Source: Flavobacteriaceae bacterium
GTDB taxonomy: Bacteria; Bacteroidota; Bacteroidia; Flavobacteriales; Flavobacteriaceae
Assembly (NCBI GenBank): GCA_021151665.1
Contig: JAGKWW010000028.1
Span: 1-40,267 of the forward strand
Direction of reading: 5' to 3'
DNA length: 40,267 nt
Below are positions 7,864 through 17,027 of this stretch, piece after piece. Position 1 is the stretch's first letter; every line of letters starts with the position of its first letter. The position numbers were made by a program, and so were the translations under genes. Under the pieces are notes generated by a model. That model was not told the origin of the DNA. It was given only the letters and a program-made list of their open reading frames with translations, and ran no database searches.

Positions 7864-8475
7864 TCGCGGAATATCCATGGGATGCCCCGGCTCGAAATCG
7901 GGAATCAGACCACCTAAAGCTTCGCGGCTGTCATAACCCCAATGCACCCAGGCCATTTTCACCCCTGCCCTGTGGCACGCTTCAAGGTCGCGCAGCTCAT
8001 CGCCAACGTAAAGTACCTGCGACGCGTTTAGTTCCTTAGCCTTAAGCACTTTCAGGATGGCTTTATCTTTACCGAATATTCGGGAGGAAGTATAGATTTC
8101 AGGAACGTTCAGTCGCTGATGCTCAAAAAACGCCGCAATATTTTCATTCGAATTAGAAGAAAGTATAGCATACGGAATCTGCATTGCATCCAGTTCGGCC
8201 AACATTTCCCTGATACCGGGATATAACGGAATGCGGTTAATGTTGCCTTTGTACTGTTTTATAATGGCCGAGGCAATAAATGGTATCTGATATAACGGAA
8301 TATGCATCGTCCTGCATCGCTCGGTGATGCTCATACTCCGGAGGTCTGAGAGATTAGAATCGGTTAGAAGTGCATAGCCTTTCCGCAGTGCAATGTCATT
8401 GTAAAGATCGAAGAACAGTTGCCGTGAATCAGCGAGCGTACCGTCAAAATCGAATACTATCAGCTCCCGCTTCAT
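7852..8475 (-). CDS. HAD-superfamily hydrolase, phosphoglycolate-phosphatase-like
   Basis: The 207-residue product has the four HAD motifs: FDFDGTLAD with the nucleophile Asp9 and Asp11, the Ser of LSSNSNEN at about 110-113, a Lys at FGKDKAILKVLK, and the acidic pair in YVGDELRDLEA. A helical cap sits between motifs I and II, as in subclass I phosphatases such as phosphoglycolate phosphatase and PpaX-type enzymes. The natural substrate cannot be assigned. The start codon overlaps the stop of the upstream folK-kinase fusion by four bases (ATGA), so the two are translationally coupled. The 3' end overlaps the convergent T9SS cargo gene by 12 bases. Confidence 0.87.
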   Translation of the reverse strand: MKRELIVFDFDGTLADSRQLFFDLYNDIALRKGYALLTDSNLSDLRSMSITERCRTMHIPLYQIPFIASAIIKQYKGNINRIPLYPGIREMLAELDAMQIPYAILSSNSNENIAAFFEHQRLNVPEIYTSSRIFGKDKAILKVLKAKELNASQVLYVGDELRDLEACHRAGVKMAWVHWGYDSREALGGLIPDFEPGHPMDIPRLAH

Positions 8476-9605
8476 CCGGCAAAATCCTGTATCTGCTGCA
8501 GGATGGCTATATAATCCTGTTGCTGTTTTACAAAATCAAAGTCGGACACATCGATGATGAGCACCTTCAATCCCTGTTGCGATTTGACGTAATCCAGATA
8601 CCCGCGGTTGATCTTTTCAAGATAATCCGGCTGAATGTCCTGCTCATAAGACCTCCCGCGTTTTTTGATATTCTGCAACAGCCTGTCGGTATTCTGATAT
8701 AGATAGACGTACAGGTCGGGCTTTGGCATTTCCTTGTACATAATATCGAAAAGCTTCCGGTACAGGCGATACTCGTCTTCGCCAAGTGTCACCTTCGAAA
8801 AAATAAGCGACTTGATGATATGATAATCGGCCACGACAAAATCGCGGAACAGGTCGAATTGCGAAAGGTCGTCACTCAGTTGGTGGTATCGGTCGGCCAG
8901 GAATGACATTTCGAGTGGAAACGCATAGCGCCCCGGCTCTTTATAGAATTTCGGAAGGAAGGGATTATCGGCAAAGCGCTCGAGCACCAGCTTGGCATTA
9001 AAGTCTTCCGAAATCTTTCCCGAAAGGGTAGTCTTCCCCGCGCCGATGTTGCCTTCTATCGCGATATAATTATACCGGTTGAGCGTAAATGCATCCAGTG
9101 GCGCCTTGAGCCGGGCAACTTTGCTGCAAGTGCTTTTATCGTCAGAATACCTTATCAGGGTTTCAATATCTTTTCTGAGTACCGGATGCTCCCATTCCGG
9201 GTTTATTTCACGAAGCGGGAACATCACAAAGTTGCGGTGCTGCAAATGTGTATGGGGTATTTGCAGGTGCTCTTCAGAAATGACCTCATCATTAAACGAA
9301 ATAATATCGATATCAATCGTGCGCGCAGCATACCCGTTGCCGGCCTGCCGTGTACGGCCGAGCTCCCGTTCGGTTTCCAGAATATCTTTCAGCAGCCGTT
9401 GAGCAGAATTACAGGTATGAACAATTATTGCGCAATTGTAAAACTCATCGCCTTCAAAACCCCATGTGGGTGTGGCATAAATCGCGGAAACTTTCACGAC
9501 AGTCGCCACACGGTTATGGATCATATCAATGCAGGCCTGCAGGTTCCGCTGCCTGTTGCCCATGTTGCTCCCTAAAGATAGTATTGCCTGGTTTTGCATT
9601 TTCAT
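8472..9605 (-). CDS. folK: FolK (HPPK)-deoxynucleoside kinase fusion
   Basis: This 377-residue protein joins two enzymes. Residues 5-150 are 6-hydroxymethyl-7,8-dihydropterin pyrophosphokinase (folate synthesis): LSLGSNMGNRQ, Y-x-T-P-x-W, and RTIDIDI with the metal-binding Asp98 and Asp100. Residues 178-377 form a deoxynucleoside kinase: Walker A GNIGAGKT at 185-192, the substrate motif ERFADNPFLPKFY at 209-221, DRYH at 238-241 and an Arg-rich lid KKRGRSYEQ at 314-322. The product would supply dihydrofolate precursors and salvage deoxynucleosides. This fusion is known from Bacteroidota. The start could be the ATG at 9605 or, two codons later, 9599. An upstream in-frame start adds an unconserved stretch. 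It is coupled to the downstream HAD phosphatase. Confidence 0.92.
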   Translation of the reverse strand: MKMQNQAILSLGSNMGNRQRNLQACIDMIHNRVATVVKVSAIYATPTWGFEGDEFYNCAIIVHTCNSAQRLLKDILETERELGRTRQAGNGYAARTIDIDIISFNDEVISEEHLQIPHTHLQHRNFVMFPLREINPEWEHPVLRKDIETLIRYSDDKSTCSKVARLKAPLDAFTLNRYNYIAIEGNIGAGKTTLSGKISEDFNAKLVLERFADNPFLPKFYKEPGRYAFPLEMSFLADRYHQLSDDLSQFDLFRDFVVADYHIIKSLIFSKVTLGEDEYRLYRKLFDIMYKEMPKPDLYVYLYQNTDRLLQNIKKRGRSYEQDIQPDYLEKINRGYLDYVKSQQGLKVLIIDVSDFDFVKQQQDYIAILQQIQDFAG

Positions 9606-9767
9606 CAGGCTGCAAAGTAACAAAACAATTGGCATGGCTGTGCCCGATTTCGGGGTGTGTTAATAAATTTAAACGCTATCCCGACGAAATACAGTAAAAC
9701 CTTATCTTTACGATGTAACATATACAGGCTGTATGCAACATATAGCTAATCTAAAACATAACAAGTT

Positions 9768-11540
9768 ATGCAGTTTTTAAAAAATGTGCTTAGCACAATC
9801 GTGGGGCTTTTCATTTTCTGCCTCCTGTTTTTCTTTTTGATCGTCCTTATCGGGGTTGCGGCAGGCAGCAGCAAGGAGGATGTAGTGCAGGTAAAGAACA
9901 ACTCTGTCATTGAACTTGACATCAAAAAAGTAAAAGACGATTATGCCGGCAAATTTACATACACCGATTTCCAGATGCTCGACAGCGAGCCGAAAGACGG
10001 GGTTACTGATATACTGAAAGCCCTCAAGGCCGCGCAGAAAGACGACCGTATCAAAGGAATATCTATCACTAACAGCACTTCTATGCTGGGTATGGCGCAA
10101 AGTAAAGCGTTACGCGATGGCCTGGAAGAATTTCGCAAGTCGGGCAAATGGGTAATGGCTTATTCCGATTCGTATTCTCAAACCGATTACTACCTCAATT
10201 CAGTTGCCGATACCATCTACCTGAACCCGGTGGGCGAAATGGAATTTAAAGGCCTTTCGAGCGAAGTGATGTTCTTTAAAGACTTCCAGGAGAAAACCGG
10301 CATCAAGATGGAAGTGATACGCCACGGCAAATATAAAAGCGCTGTTGAGCCCTTCCTTAGCAATGAAATGAGCCCTGCCAACCGCGAGCAGCTTACCGCA
10401 TTGCTTAACTCGATTTGGAGGAGCGTTGCAGCCGACATCGCCAAAAGCAGGAAGATATCTGTAGCGGCGGTTAATGACATTGCCGAAAACCTGTCAGCCC
10501 GCACGCCGGAACTGGCAAAACAAAATAAGCTGATCGATAAGATAGGCTACGAAGACGAATACCGTAACGGCATACGCAAAGCCCTGAAAGTAAAAAAGGG
10601 TGAAGAATACAATACGGTAGACATATTAGATTATGTGTCTTCGGCCGACATGAGCGACATCCTTTCGGATGCAACCGACCGCATTGCTATTATTTATGCG
10701 CAGGGTGAGATCATGCCGGGTAAGGGTGACATCAATGTGGTAAGCGAAGGTGCCATGCGCGAATCGCTTGAAGAGGCACGCAATGACGATGCGGTAAAAG
10801 CCATTGTGCTAAGAGTTGACTCTCCCGGTGGGAGCGCACTGACTTCAGACATTATCTGGAGAGAGATCGAACTTACCAAAAAAGTGAAGCCGGTGGTAGT
10901 GTCTATGGGTAACCTGGCGGCTTCGGGCGGCTACTATATTTCCTGCAATGCCAATCGTATTTTCGCCGAGCCGAATACCATTACAGGCTCCATCGGTGTA
11001 TTTGGCATGCTGCCGAATTTCACACAGCTGTCTGAGAAGATCGGGATACACGCAGAGCAGGTAAACACACACAGCAATGCATCAGGGTATAGCGTTTTCA
11101 CGCCGCTCCAGGACAACACCCGCGGCATGATACAGGAAAGCATCGAAAAAGTGTACAGCACATTTGTAAGCCGCGTAGCCCAGGGCCGTAAGCTTACCCC
11201 GGCCCAGGTAGATTCTGTTGCGCAGGGACGTGTGTGGACAGGCAGCGATGCGGTTAAGATAGGCCTTGTAGACGAGTTGGGCGGACTTGACAAAGCAGTA
11301 GCCTATGCTGCTAAACTGGGCAAAACCACAAAATACACGACGCAAAATTATCCGGAGTTTAAACGTACGGTTGAGGAATACTTAAGCGGCTTGAGTGGGC
11401 TGCCGTTTGCCAAAACACGCGAGCAGCTTATTAAAGAGGAGATCGGCGAAGAAAACTACCGCGTACTGGAACGCATCAGGCGCGTAAACCAGCTGCGTGG
11501 GGCGCAGGTAATATTGCCGTACGAAATAAACATCAGGTAA
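9768..11540 (+). CDS. sppA: signal peptide peptidase SppA (67K type)
   Basis: SppA is a membrane-bound Ser-Lys protease that degrades leftover signal peptides after secretion. The 590-residue product has one N-terminal membrane segment (about 10-32) and two tandem ClpP-like domains, as in the long SppA of E. coli. The catalytic Lys is Lys190 in GKYKSAVEPF and the nucleophile is Ser386 in LAASGGYYIS, matching E. coli Lys209 and Ser409 in motif. The start at 9768 leads directly into the membrane segment. A dyad-like stretch (9719-9738, CATATACAG/CTGTATG with one extra base) and TATCTTTA (9703-9710) lie upstream and may hold the promoter. The AsmA-like gene follows after 37 bases. Confidence 0.93.
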   Translation: MQFLKNVLSTIVGLFIFCLLFFFLIVLIGVAAGSSKEDVVQVKNNSVIELDIKKVKDDYAGKFTYTDFQMLDSEPKDGVTDILKALKAAQKDDRIKGISITNSTSMLGMAQSKALRDGLEEFRKSGKWVMAYSDSYSQTDYYLNSVADTIYLNPVGEMEFKGLSSEVMFFKDFQEKTGIKMEVIRHGKYKSAVEPFLSNEMSPANREQLTALLNSIWRSVAADIAKSRKISVAAVNDIAENLSARTPELAKQNKLIDKIGYEDEYRNGIRKALKVKKGEEYNTVDILDYVSSADMSDILSDATDRIAIIYAQGEIMPGKGDINVVSEGAMRESLEEARNDDAVKAIVLRVDSPGGSALTSDIIWREIELTKKVKPVVVSMGNLAASGGYYISCNANRIFAEPNTITGSIGVFGMLPNFTQLSEKIGIHAEQVNTHSNASGYSVFTPLQDNTRGMIQESIEKVYSTFVSRVAQGRKLTPAQVDSVAQGRVWTGSDAVKIGLVDELGGLDKAVAYAAKLGKTTKYTTQNYPEFKRTVEEYLSGLSGLPFAKTREQLIKEEIGEENYRVLERIRRVNQLRGAQVILPYEINIR

Positions 11541-11577
11541 AACACGTTATAATTTATTAGCCAAAAAAATAAATACC

Positions 11578-14256
11578 ATGCTGAAAAAGGTGCTGAAGTG
11601 GACGGGGATCCTACTGCTTGTAATCGTAGTATTGCTTGCGGCAACCCCTTTCCTGTTTAAGAACAAGATCAAATCGATGGTAGCCAAAGCCATTAATGAG
11701 CAGGTAGATGCCACTGTTGCCTTTGATGATGTGCACCTCAGCCTCTTCAAGAGTTTCCCGAAAGCCAGTGTGACAGTAGACAAGTTGAGTATTGTCAACA
11801 AGGCTCCTTTTGCCGGCGACACGCTCGTGTATATGGGCGAACTCGACCTGAAGATGTCGGTCATGGAATTATTTAAAGGCGAGAACGAAGGGATGAATGT
11901 AGAGTCGTTGGCTACCAAGAACGGCGTGGTCAACATCCTTTTCAACAAAGACGGTTTGGGTAATTTTGATATTGCCCTTAAAGATAAAGAGGAAACACCC
12001 GGCAAAGGCGGCAAGTCGAAGCCATTCGCGATGAATGTGCAGAACTACTCAATAGAGAACCTGCGATTTAAATATTACGATGAACGCTCAAAGATAAAGA
12101 TGGTTATCGATAGCATTAACCATACGGGCAAAGGCAATTTCGCCCAGCAGAAACTCGACCTTGATACCCATACCACGGCAAAGCTTACGCTTGATATGGA
12201 CAAGGCCAATTACATGCGCAATGTGGCCCTGAAGCTGGATGCAGTACTGAACTTAGACCTGGACAAAAGCATTTACACTTTTAAAGACAATAAGGCACTG
12301 GTGAATCAACTCCCACTTGAGTTTAACGGAAGCCTGGCGTTACTGGAGAATGGCCAACAATATGACCTGACGTTTAAAACGCCTACATCCAGCTTTAAGA
12401 ACTTCCTTGGGCTGGTGCCGGAATCGTATTCGGGCAATCTTGCCGAGGTGCAAACGAGTGGTGACTTTACGGTGAATGGAACTGTAAACGGTATGCTTAC
12501 CGATACTACGGTACCAAAATTCAATATCGCGATAGCATCGTCCAACGCGTCGTTCAAGTACCCAAGCCTGCCCAAGTCGGTACAGGATATCGTAATTGAT
12601 ACCCGCATTATAAACGATACAGGGATTATGAATGATACGTATGTGAATCTCAATAAACTTTCGTTCCGTATTGAGCAGGATGTGTTCAATGCCAGCGCCA
12701 ACATCAAAAATATTGCAGAAAATGCATTGGTAGATGCCAGGCTAAAGGGAACGATCAACCTTAGCAATGTGGCACAGGCATATCCGGTTAAAATGGACGT
12801 GCCACTTTCGGGTATGCTAAAGGCCGACGTAGAAACGAAATTTGACATGAAGTCGGTTGAAACAGGCGCCTACGAAAAGATAGACAACCGCGGCAGCATG
12901 AGCCTTAGCGGATTCACCTATTCTGGCGACGGTATGGCCAAGCCGGTGCGCATCAACCAGGCCGATGTTCAGTTTACGCCAAGCCACGTAAACCTTAGCA
13001 AATTCAGCGCCGCAACCGGGAATTCAGACATTGCGGTAACCGGGACACTAGATAATTTTTACGGATTCCTTTTTAAAGACCAGGTGCTAAAAGGTAATTT
13101 CAGCATGAACAGCAACAAACTGGATGTGGCTGACTTTATGACGAAGGAGACGAAGGCTACTGCTTCCAACGAAAAAACCGCTTCAGGTAAGCCCTCTACG
13201 CAAAAGAAAACCTCTTCCGATGCAGTAAAGATCCCGGCATTTTTAGATTGCACCATATCCGCCAGGGCAGGAACTGTAATTTACGACAATCTGAACCTGA
13301 AGGATGTTTCCGGCAAAATGATCATTAAAGACGAAGCGGTTACCCTCCAGAATGTGAAAACGAATATTTTCGGAGGACAGATAGGTGTAAGCGGAAACGT
13401 AAGTACCAAGGGTAAAACACCAACCTTTGCCATGGATCTTGACCTGAACAAAGTAGATATTGCTCAGTCCTTTACCGGACTGGATATGCTGAAATCTATT
13501 GCTCCTCTTGCGGGTGTTGTAAACGGCAAACTGAATTCTACGATAAAAGTAACCGGTAACCTGGACAGCAAAGAAATGACGCCCGACCTGAAAAGCATAT
13601 CGGGCAACCTGTTGGGGCAGCTGCTTTCAACGACCATTAATTCTAAAAACTCGGAGTTGCTAAGCAGGCTGGATGAGAACGTAAAGTTTATCGACCTGAG
13701 CAAACTCAACCTAAATGACCTTAAGGCAAACCTGACCTTTGAAAATGGCAAAGTAAATATCAAACCCTTTAATCTGAAATACCAGGACATCGGGATACAG
13801 ATAGGCGGTACGCATGGCTTCGACCAGACGATGAATTACAATGTTTCATTTGATGTGCCCGCCAAATATTTAGGTACGGAGGTTAACAAACTACTGACTT
13901 CACTGAGCCCTGCTGAAGCCAGCAAGATTTCGGTACCGGTGAATGCCCTTATCACGGGAACATTCAAAAACCCGAAGATCAGCACCGATGCGTCTAAAAC
14001 CGTTAGTAACCTTACCCAGCAACTGGTACAGCAGCAAAAGGACAAGCTGCTGCAACAGGGCGCGGGAGCTATCCGCAATATTTTAGGAGGTAACCGTAAC
14101 CAAGGACAAAGCCAGGGACAGACACAAACCGACACTACTAAAACCGCAACTCCGAAAAATACGGGTGTAAAAGAAAAGGCCAAGGAGGAGGTGAAAAACG
14201 CTGCAGGTAATATTGTGCGGAACCTCTTTAAAAAAGGAGAAAAGAAAGATGAATAA
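11578..14256 (+). CDS. AsmA-family envelope protein
   Basis: The 892-residue product has one N-terminal membrane anchor (about 10-28) and a very long, beta-rich soluble part. The N-terminal segment around KSFPKASVTVDKLSI and the C-terminal segment around LNKVDIAQSFTGLD fit the AsmA and AsmA-like C-terminal domains. In this family the extended groove-like proteins sit in the periplasm and are thought to carry phospholipids between membranes. A low-complexity Ser/Thr/Lys linker is near residues 520-545. The last 70 residues are rich in Gln, Lys and Glu, with QGQSQGQTQT, and look disordered. It follows sppA at 37 bases, so the two may be cotranscribed, and a terminator follows the stop. The family call is solid but the substrate is not known. 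Confidence 0.85.
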   Translation: MLKKVLKWTGILLLVIVVLLAATPFLFKNKIKSMVAKAINEQVDATVAFDDVHLSLFKSFPKASVTVDKLSIVNKAPFAGDTLVYMGELDLKMSVMELFKGENEGMNVESLATKNGVVNILFNKDGLGNFDIALKDKEETPGKGGKSKPFAMNVQNYSIENLRFKYYDERSKIKMVIDSINHTGKGNFAQQKLDLDTHTTAKLTLDMDKANYMRNVALKLDAVLNLDLDKSIYTFKDNKALVNQLPLEFNGSLALLENGQQYDLTFKTPTSSFKNFLGLVPESYSGNLAEVQTSGDFTVNGTVNGMLTDTTVPKFNIAIASSNASFKYPSLPKSVQDIVIDTRIINDTGIMNDTYVNLNKLSFRIEQDVFNASANIKNIAENALVDARLKGTINLSNVAQAYPVKMDVPLSGMLKADVETKFDMKSVETGAYEKIDNRGSMSLSGFTYSGDGMAKPVRINQADVQFTPSHVNLSKFSAATGNSDIAVTGTLDNFYGFLFKDQVLKGNFSMNSNKLDVADFMTKETKATASNEKTASGKPSTQKKTSSDAVKIPAFLDCTISARAGTVIYDNLNLKDVSGKMIIKDEAVTLQNVKTNIFGGQIGVSGNVSTKGKTPTFAMDLDLNKVDIAQSFTGLDMLKSIAPLAGVVNGKLNSTIKVTGNLDSKEMTPDLKSISGNLLGQLLSTTINSKNSELLSRLDENVKFIDLSKLNLNDLKANLTFENGKVNIKPFNLKYQDIGIQIGGTHGFDQTMNYNVSFDVPAKYLGTEVNKLLTSLSPAEASKISVPVNALITGTFKNPKISTDASKTVSNLTQQLVQQQKDKLLQQGAGAIRNILGGNRNQGQSQGQTQTDTTKTATPKNTGVKEKAKEEVKNAAGNIVRNLFKKGEKKDE

Positions 14257-14260
14257 ACAA

Positions 14261-14286
14261 AAAGGCTGTCGGTAAGATAGCCTTTG
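14261..14286 (+). terminator. intrinsic terminator after the AsmA-like gene
   Basis: AAAGGCTGTC (14261-14270) and GATAGCCTTT (14276-14285) form a ten-pair stem with one G-T wobble and a GGTAA loop. The T run behind it is poor, so strength is uncertain. Confidence 0.6.
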
Positions 14287-14288
14287 TT

Positions 14289-14431
14289 GTTATACGTTAT
14301 CGCTACCCTGCAGCACATCCTTTGTCATTCTGATGAAGGAAGAATCTAATCTTGACCGATAAGATTCTTCACTCCGCAGGCTCCGTTCAGAATGACACAA
14401 AATATCTTTTTGTTTATACGTTTATCGCTAC
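14289..14431. repeat. imperfect direct repeats flanking the palindromic element
   Basis: The left copy TTATACGTTATCGCTAC (14290-14306) matches the right copy TTATACGTTTATCGCTAC (14414-14431) except for one missing T. The right copy is the last six codons of the DUF2797 gene, including its stop. The left copy therefore looks like a duplicated, non-functional gene end. Whether this came from insertion of the element or from recombination cannot be told from one genome. Confidence 0.6.
14320..14401. repeat. palindromic repeat element with TGTCATTCTGA ends
   Basis: The ends TTTGTCATTCTGA (14321-14333) and TCAGAATGACACAAA form inverted repeats, and inside them GAAGAATCT and AAGATTCTTC are a second inverted pair. 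The whole 82-base segment can fold into one long interrupted hairpin. Similar intergenic elements built around GTCATTCTGA and GAAGAATCT are common in Bacteroidota genomes, from memory. It is non-coding. It lies between direct repeats of about 18 bases (see next entry). Confidence 0.7.
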
Positions 14432-15208
14432 GCGAAACCCTTCGAAAGAACGGACGTTGAAAACCGTTCCATCCCTAAACAAAAGGTACTGCCCTTTTAC
14501 ACCGGCAAGCTGGCCGCTGTAATTTGGGGTTGTAGTAAGGTTTAGGCTGGATATCTTAGTTGGGTATTCAAGGACGGGATACTCAATTGAATATAGTTTC
14601 TCGGTTGTGGTATCAAAATACTCCCTTACTTCATCCGGGAGCAATGCCTTTATCTTTTGGCGGTGCTCCAACAGGTCGTCAGTGCAGCAATCGTTTACCA
14701 GCATTCGCTTCCAGTTGATCTTATCGCTGAAATGATTCTTAAGGGCGACTTCTGTAATTCCTGCAAGGTAGCGGTTCGGCACTTCGATGATGGGTGTAGC
14801 AACGTGCGCCCCCTGGTCTATCCAGCGGGTGGGCACCTGTGTTTTGCGGGTTACCCCAACCTTCATATCGCTGGCGGCTGCTAAATATACAATATGCGGC
14901 TGCAACTGCGCACGCGTTTCATATTCCAAATCGCGGTCGGCAATGCCAAGGTGCGCAGTGCTTAGCTCCGGCCTCATGATCCAGTCGCCCGCAGCGGGTA
15001 TTGCATAAAAGCAATCGTAACAGAAACCTGTACGGTATATCTTCTTCTTTTTGCTGCAGTTAAGGCAGGTATGTCCCAAAAAACTGATCTCAAAATCTTT
15101 TCCCAACAACTGGTTCATGTGCAGGAATCCGTCATCAAAAACAAGGTAATATTGAATAGGGCTGCCATATTCGGCCTGCATTTTTGTGAGAACGCCTTCG
15201 TATTTCAT
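14414..15208 (-). CDS. DUF2797 family zinc-binding protein
   Basis: The 264-residue product carries a four-Cys zinc site, Cys48-x2-Cys51 and Cys63-x2-Cys66, set in HTCLNCSKKKK and GFCYDCFYA. Downstream are VGVTRKTQVPTRWIDQGA and a segment with MLVNDCC, both features of DUF2797 proteins. The role of this family is not established. I chose the ATG at 15208, giving MKYEGVLTKMQ, because a start at 15256 would run into the divergent GH3 gene and adds a poorly conserved hydrophobic stretch. The gene is divergent from the GH3-family gene with about 40 bases between the starts, so they share one promoter region. Its 3' end is duplicated upstream of the nearby repeat element. Confidence 0.83.
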   Translation of the reverse strand: MKYEGVLTKMQAEYGSPIQYYLVFDDGFLHMNQLLGKDFEISFLGHTCLNCSKKKKIYRTGFCYDCFYAIPAAGDWIMRPELSTAHLGIADRDLEYETRAQLQPHIVYLAAASDMKVGVTRKTQVPTRWIDQGAHVATPIIEVPNRYLAGITEVALKNHFSDKINWKRMLVNDCCTDDLLEHRQKIKALLPDEVREYFDTTTEKLYSIEYPVLEYPTKISSLNLTTTPNYSGQLAGVKGQYLLFRDGTVFNVRSFEGFRVAINV

Positions 15209-15249
15209 CAGGAAAAAGAGTATATTTATATGCTGTAAAGATAATAAAT

Positions 15250-16776
15250 ATGCCATTGCCTATCATCAACTCCATTGCCTCCTGGATACTTAAAAAGAGG
15301 ATACACGACATCGAACTCTTTCTTAAATACCCCAACGAAGTACAGGAAGAGTTGCTGATGAGCCTGTTGCGCACCGCAGAAAATACAGCATTTGGCAGGC
15401 AATACGACTTCGGGTCGGTACGCACCTATAATACTTTTGCAGAACGGGTACCGGTATCGTCTTATGAAGAGCTGGAACCCATGATAGAGCAGACGCGGCG
15501 GGGAGCGCAAAACGTATTCTGGCCAAGCACAATCAAATTCTTTGCAAAAAGCAGCGGCACTACCAATGCGAAAAGCAAATTTATACCGGTGAGCAGTGAG
15601 GCGCTGGAGGACTGCCATTACAAGGCAGGGAAAGACTTGCTATGCCTTTACCTGAATAACAATGAGAACTCTCAGCTGTTTACCGGCAAAAGCCTCAGGC
15701 TGGGTGGCAGCAAACAGTTATATGAAGATAACAATACGTTCTTCGGGGATCTGTCAGCCATCCTTATAGATAATATGCCGATATGGGCAGAATTCAGCAG
15801 CACCCCAAGCAACAAGACATCGCTGATGAGCGAATGGGAGACCAAGCTGCCGGCTATTGTAAAGGAGACAATTACCGAAAACGTCACGAGTTTTGCCGGC
15901 GTACCCTCATGGATGCTGGTATTGATGAACCGCATCCTTGAAGAAACCGGCAAGACCAACCTGTTGGAGATATGGCCTAATATTGAAGTTTACTTCCATG
16001 GTGGTGTGAGTTTTGAACCCTATCGTGAACAATATAAAAAGATCATCCCGAAAAGTGATTTCCGTTATTATGAAATCTACAACGCATCGGAAGGCTTTTT
16101 TGCAATACAGGACACTAATGACAGCAATGAGCTGTTACTGATGCTGGATTATGGCATCTTCTACGAATTTATACCGATGGACACCTTTGGGACTATGCAC
16201 CAGAAGGTGATCCGCCTGGCCGAGGTGGAGGTCAACAAAAACTACGCGGTAGTGATCACGACCAATTCCGGCCTTTGGCGTTACCTCATAGGCGATACCG
16301 TGCGTTTTACCTCTATCAATCCGTATCGAATAAAGATTACGGGCCGCACACGCCATCATATTAATGTGTTTGGCGAAGAACTGATGGTAGAGAATACTGA
16401 CAGCGCGATAGCCCGTGCCTGTGAAGCCACAGGGGCCGAAGTTATCGACTATACAGTTGCCCCGGTTTTTATGGAAGGCAAAGAAAAAGGTGCGCATGAA
16501 TGGATCGTCGAATTCAAAGTACATCCTCAGGACCCGGAGCATTTCCGGTCTACGCTTGACGAGGCGCTGCAGGCGCTCAACTCAGATTATGAAGCTAAGC
16601 GTTATAACAACATGACGCTAAATCCGCTCGTGCTTAATGTAGCGCGGAAGGATCTATTTTATGACTGGCTGAAAGCGCAGGACAAGCTGGGCGGCCAACA
16701 CAAAATCCCAAGGCTTTCTAATGAACGCGATTATCTCGAACAGCTTAAAGCCATGCAGGCAGAAAGCTACGCGTAA
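15250..16776 (+). CDS. GH3-family acyl-adenylate-forming protein
   Basis: The 508-residue product belongs to the GH3 superfamily, related to plant enzymes that join amino acids to auxin or jasmonate through an acyl adenylate. The ATP motif FAKSSGTTNAKSKFIPVS lies at about 98-115, a second motif YNASEGFFAIQ at about 277-287, and the third element GRTRHHINVFGEELMVE at about 364-380. Bacterial members are common in Bacteroidota but their substrates are mostly unknown, so I do not name a reaction beyond adenylation of a carboxylic acid. It diverges from the DUF2797 gene, a neighbour pair also seen in other flavobacteria as far as I recall. A weak A/T-rich promoter region is shared. Confidence 0.87.
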   Translation: MPLPIINSIASWILKKRIHDIELFLKYPNEVQEELLMSLLRTAENTAFGRQYDFGSVRTYNTFAERVPVSSYEELEPMIEQTRRGAQNVFWPSTIKFFAKSSGTTNAKSKFIPVSSEALEDCHYKAGKDLLCLYLNNNENSQLFTGKSLRLGGSKQLYEDNNTFFGDLSAILIDNMPIWAEFSSTPSNKTSLMSEWETKLPAIVKETITENVTSFAGVPSWMLVLMNRILEETGKTNLLEIWPNIEVYFHGGVSFEPYREQYKKIIPKSDFRYYEIYNASEGFFAIQDTNDSNELLLMLDYGIFYEFIPMDTFGTMHQKVIRLAEVEVNKNYAVVITTNSGLWRYLIGDTVRFTSINPYRIKITGRTRHHINVFGEELMVENTDSAIARACEATGAEVIDYTVAPVFMEGKEKGAHEWIVEFKVHPQDPEHFRSTLDEALQALNSDYEAKRYNNMTLNPLVLNVARKDLFYDWLKAQDKLGGQHKIPRLSNERDYLEQLKAMQAESYA

Positions 16777-16817
16777 ACTTTAACACAAAGATTTACAGCA
16801 TTTTAATGCAACGGCAT

Positions 16818-16825
16818 TACTTTTG
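16818..16825 (+). promoter_or_regulatory. -7 promoter box of the small lipoprotein gene
   Basis: TACTTTTG matches TAnnTTTG and lies 22 bases ahead of the start codon at 16848. No clear TTG is found at the right distance upstream, so this is a half-match only. Confidence 0.4.
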
Positions 16826-16847
16826 TTTAGTATAGCGAAACAAAAAA

Positions 16848-17027
16848 ATGAAACTGACAATGAAGGGGAAACGATTACTTACTTTGGGTGCGGCGTTATT
16901 GCTGTTAGCCTCCTGCGGGCCAAAGGTGCACCGCTACAATTGCGGAAGCAAGCGCCGATGCATCTCTGAAAAAGAAATAAACCAGCCGGTACAAAAACCG
17001 CAAAGCATAAAAAAAGCTGCCTGTTAG
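16848..17027 (+). CDS. very small lipoprotein
   Basis: The 59-residue product begins MKLTMKGKRLL, has a hydrophobic core, and a lipobox LLASC with Cys23 as predicted lipidation site. The mature 37 residues are Lys/Arg-rich with three further Cys (CGSKRRC and a C-terminal Cys), so disulfides or metal binding are possible. No domain is recognised. A second ATG at 16860 gives a 55-residue version with the same lipobox. It is preceded by a -7-like box and followed by a terminator whose hairpin includes the last codons. It sits alone between the GH3 gene and clpX. Confidence 0.7.
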   Translation: MKLTMKGKRLLTLGAALLLLASCGPKVHRYNCGSKRRCISEKEINQPVQKPQSIKKAAC

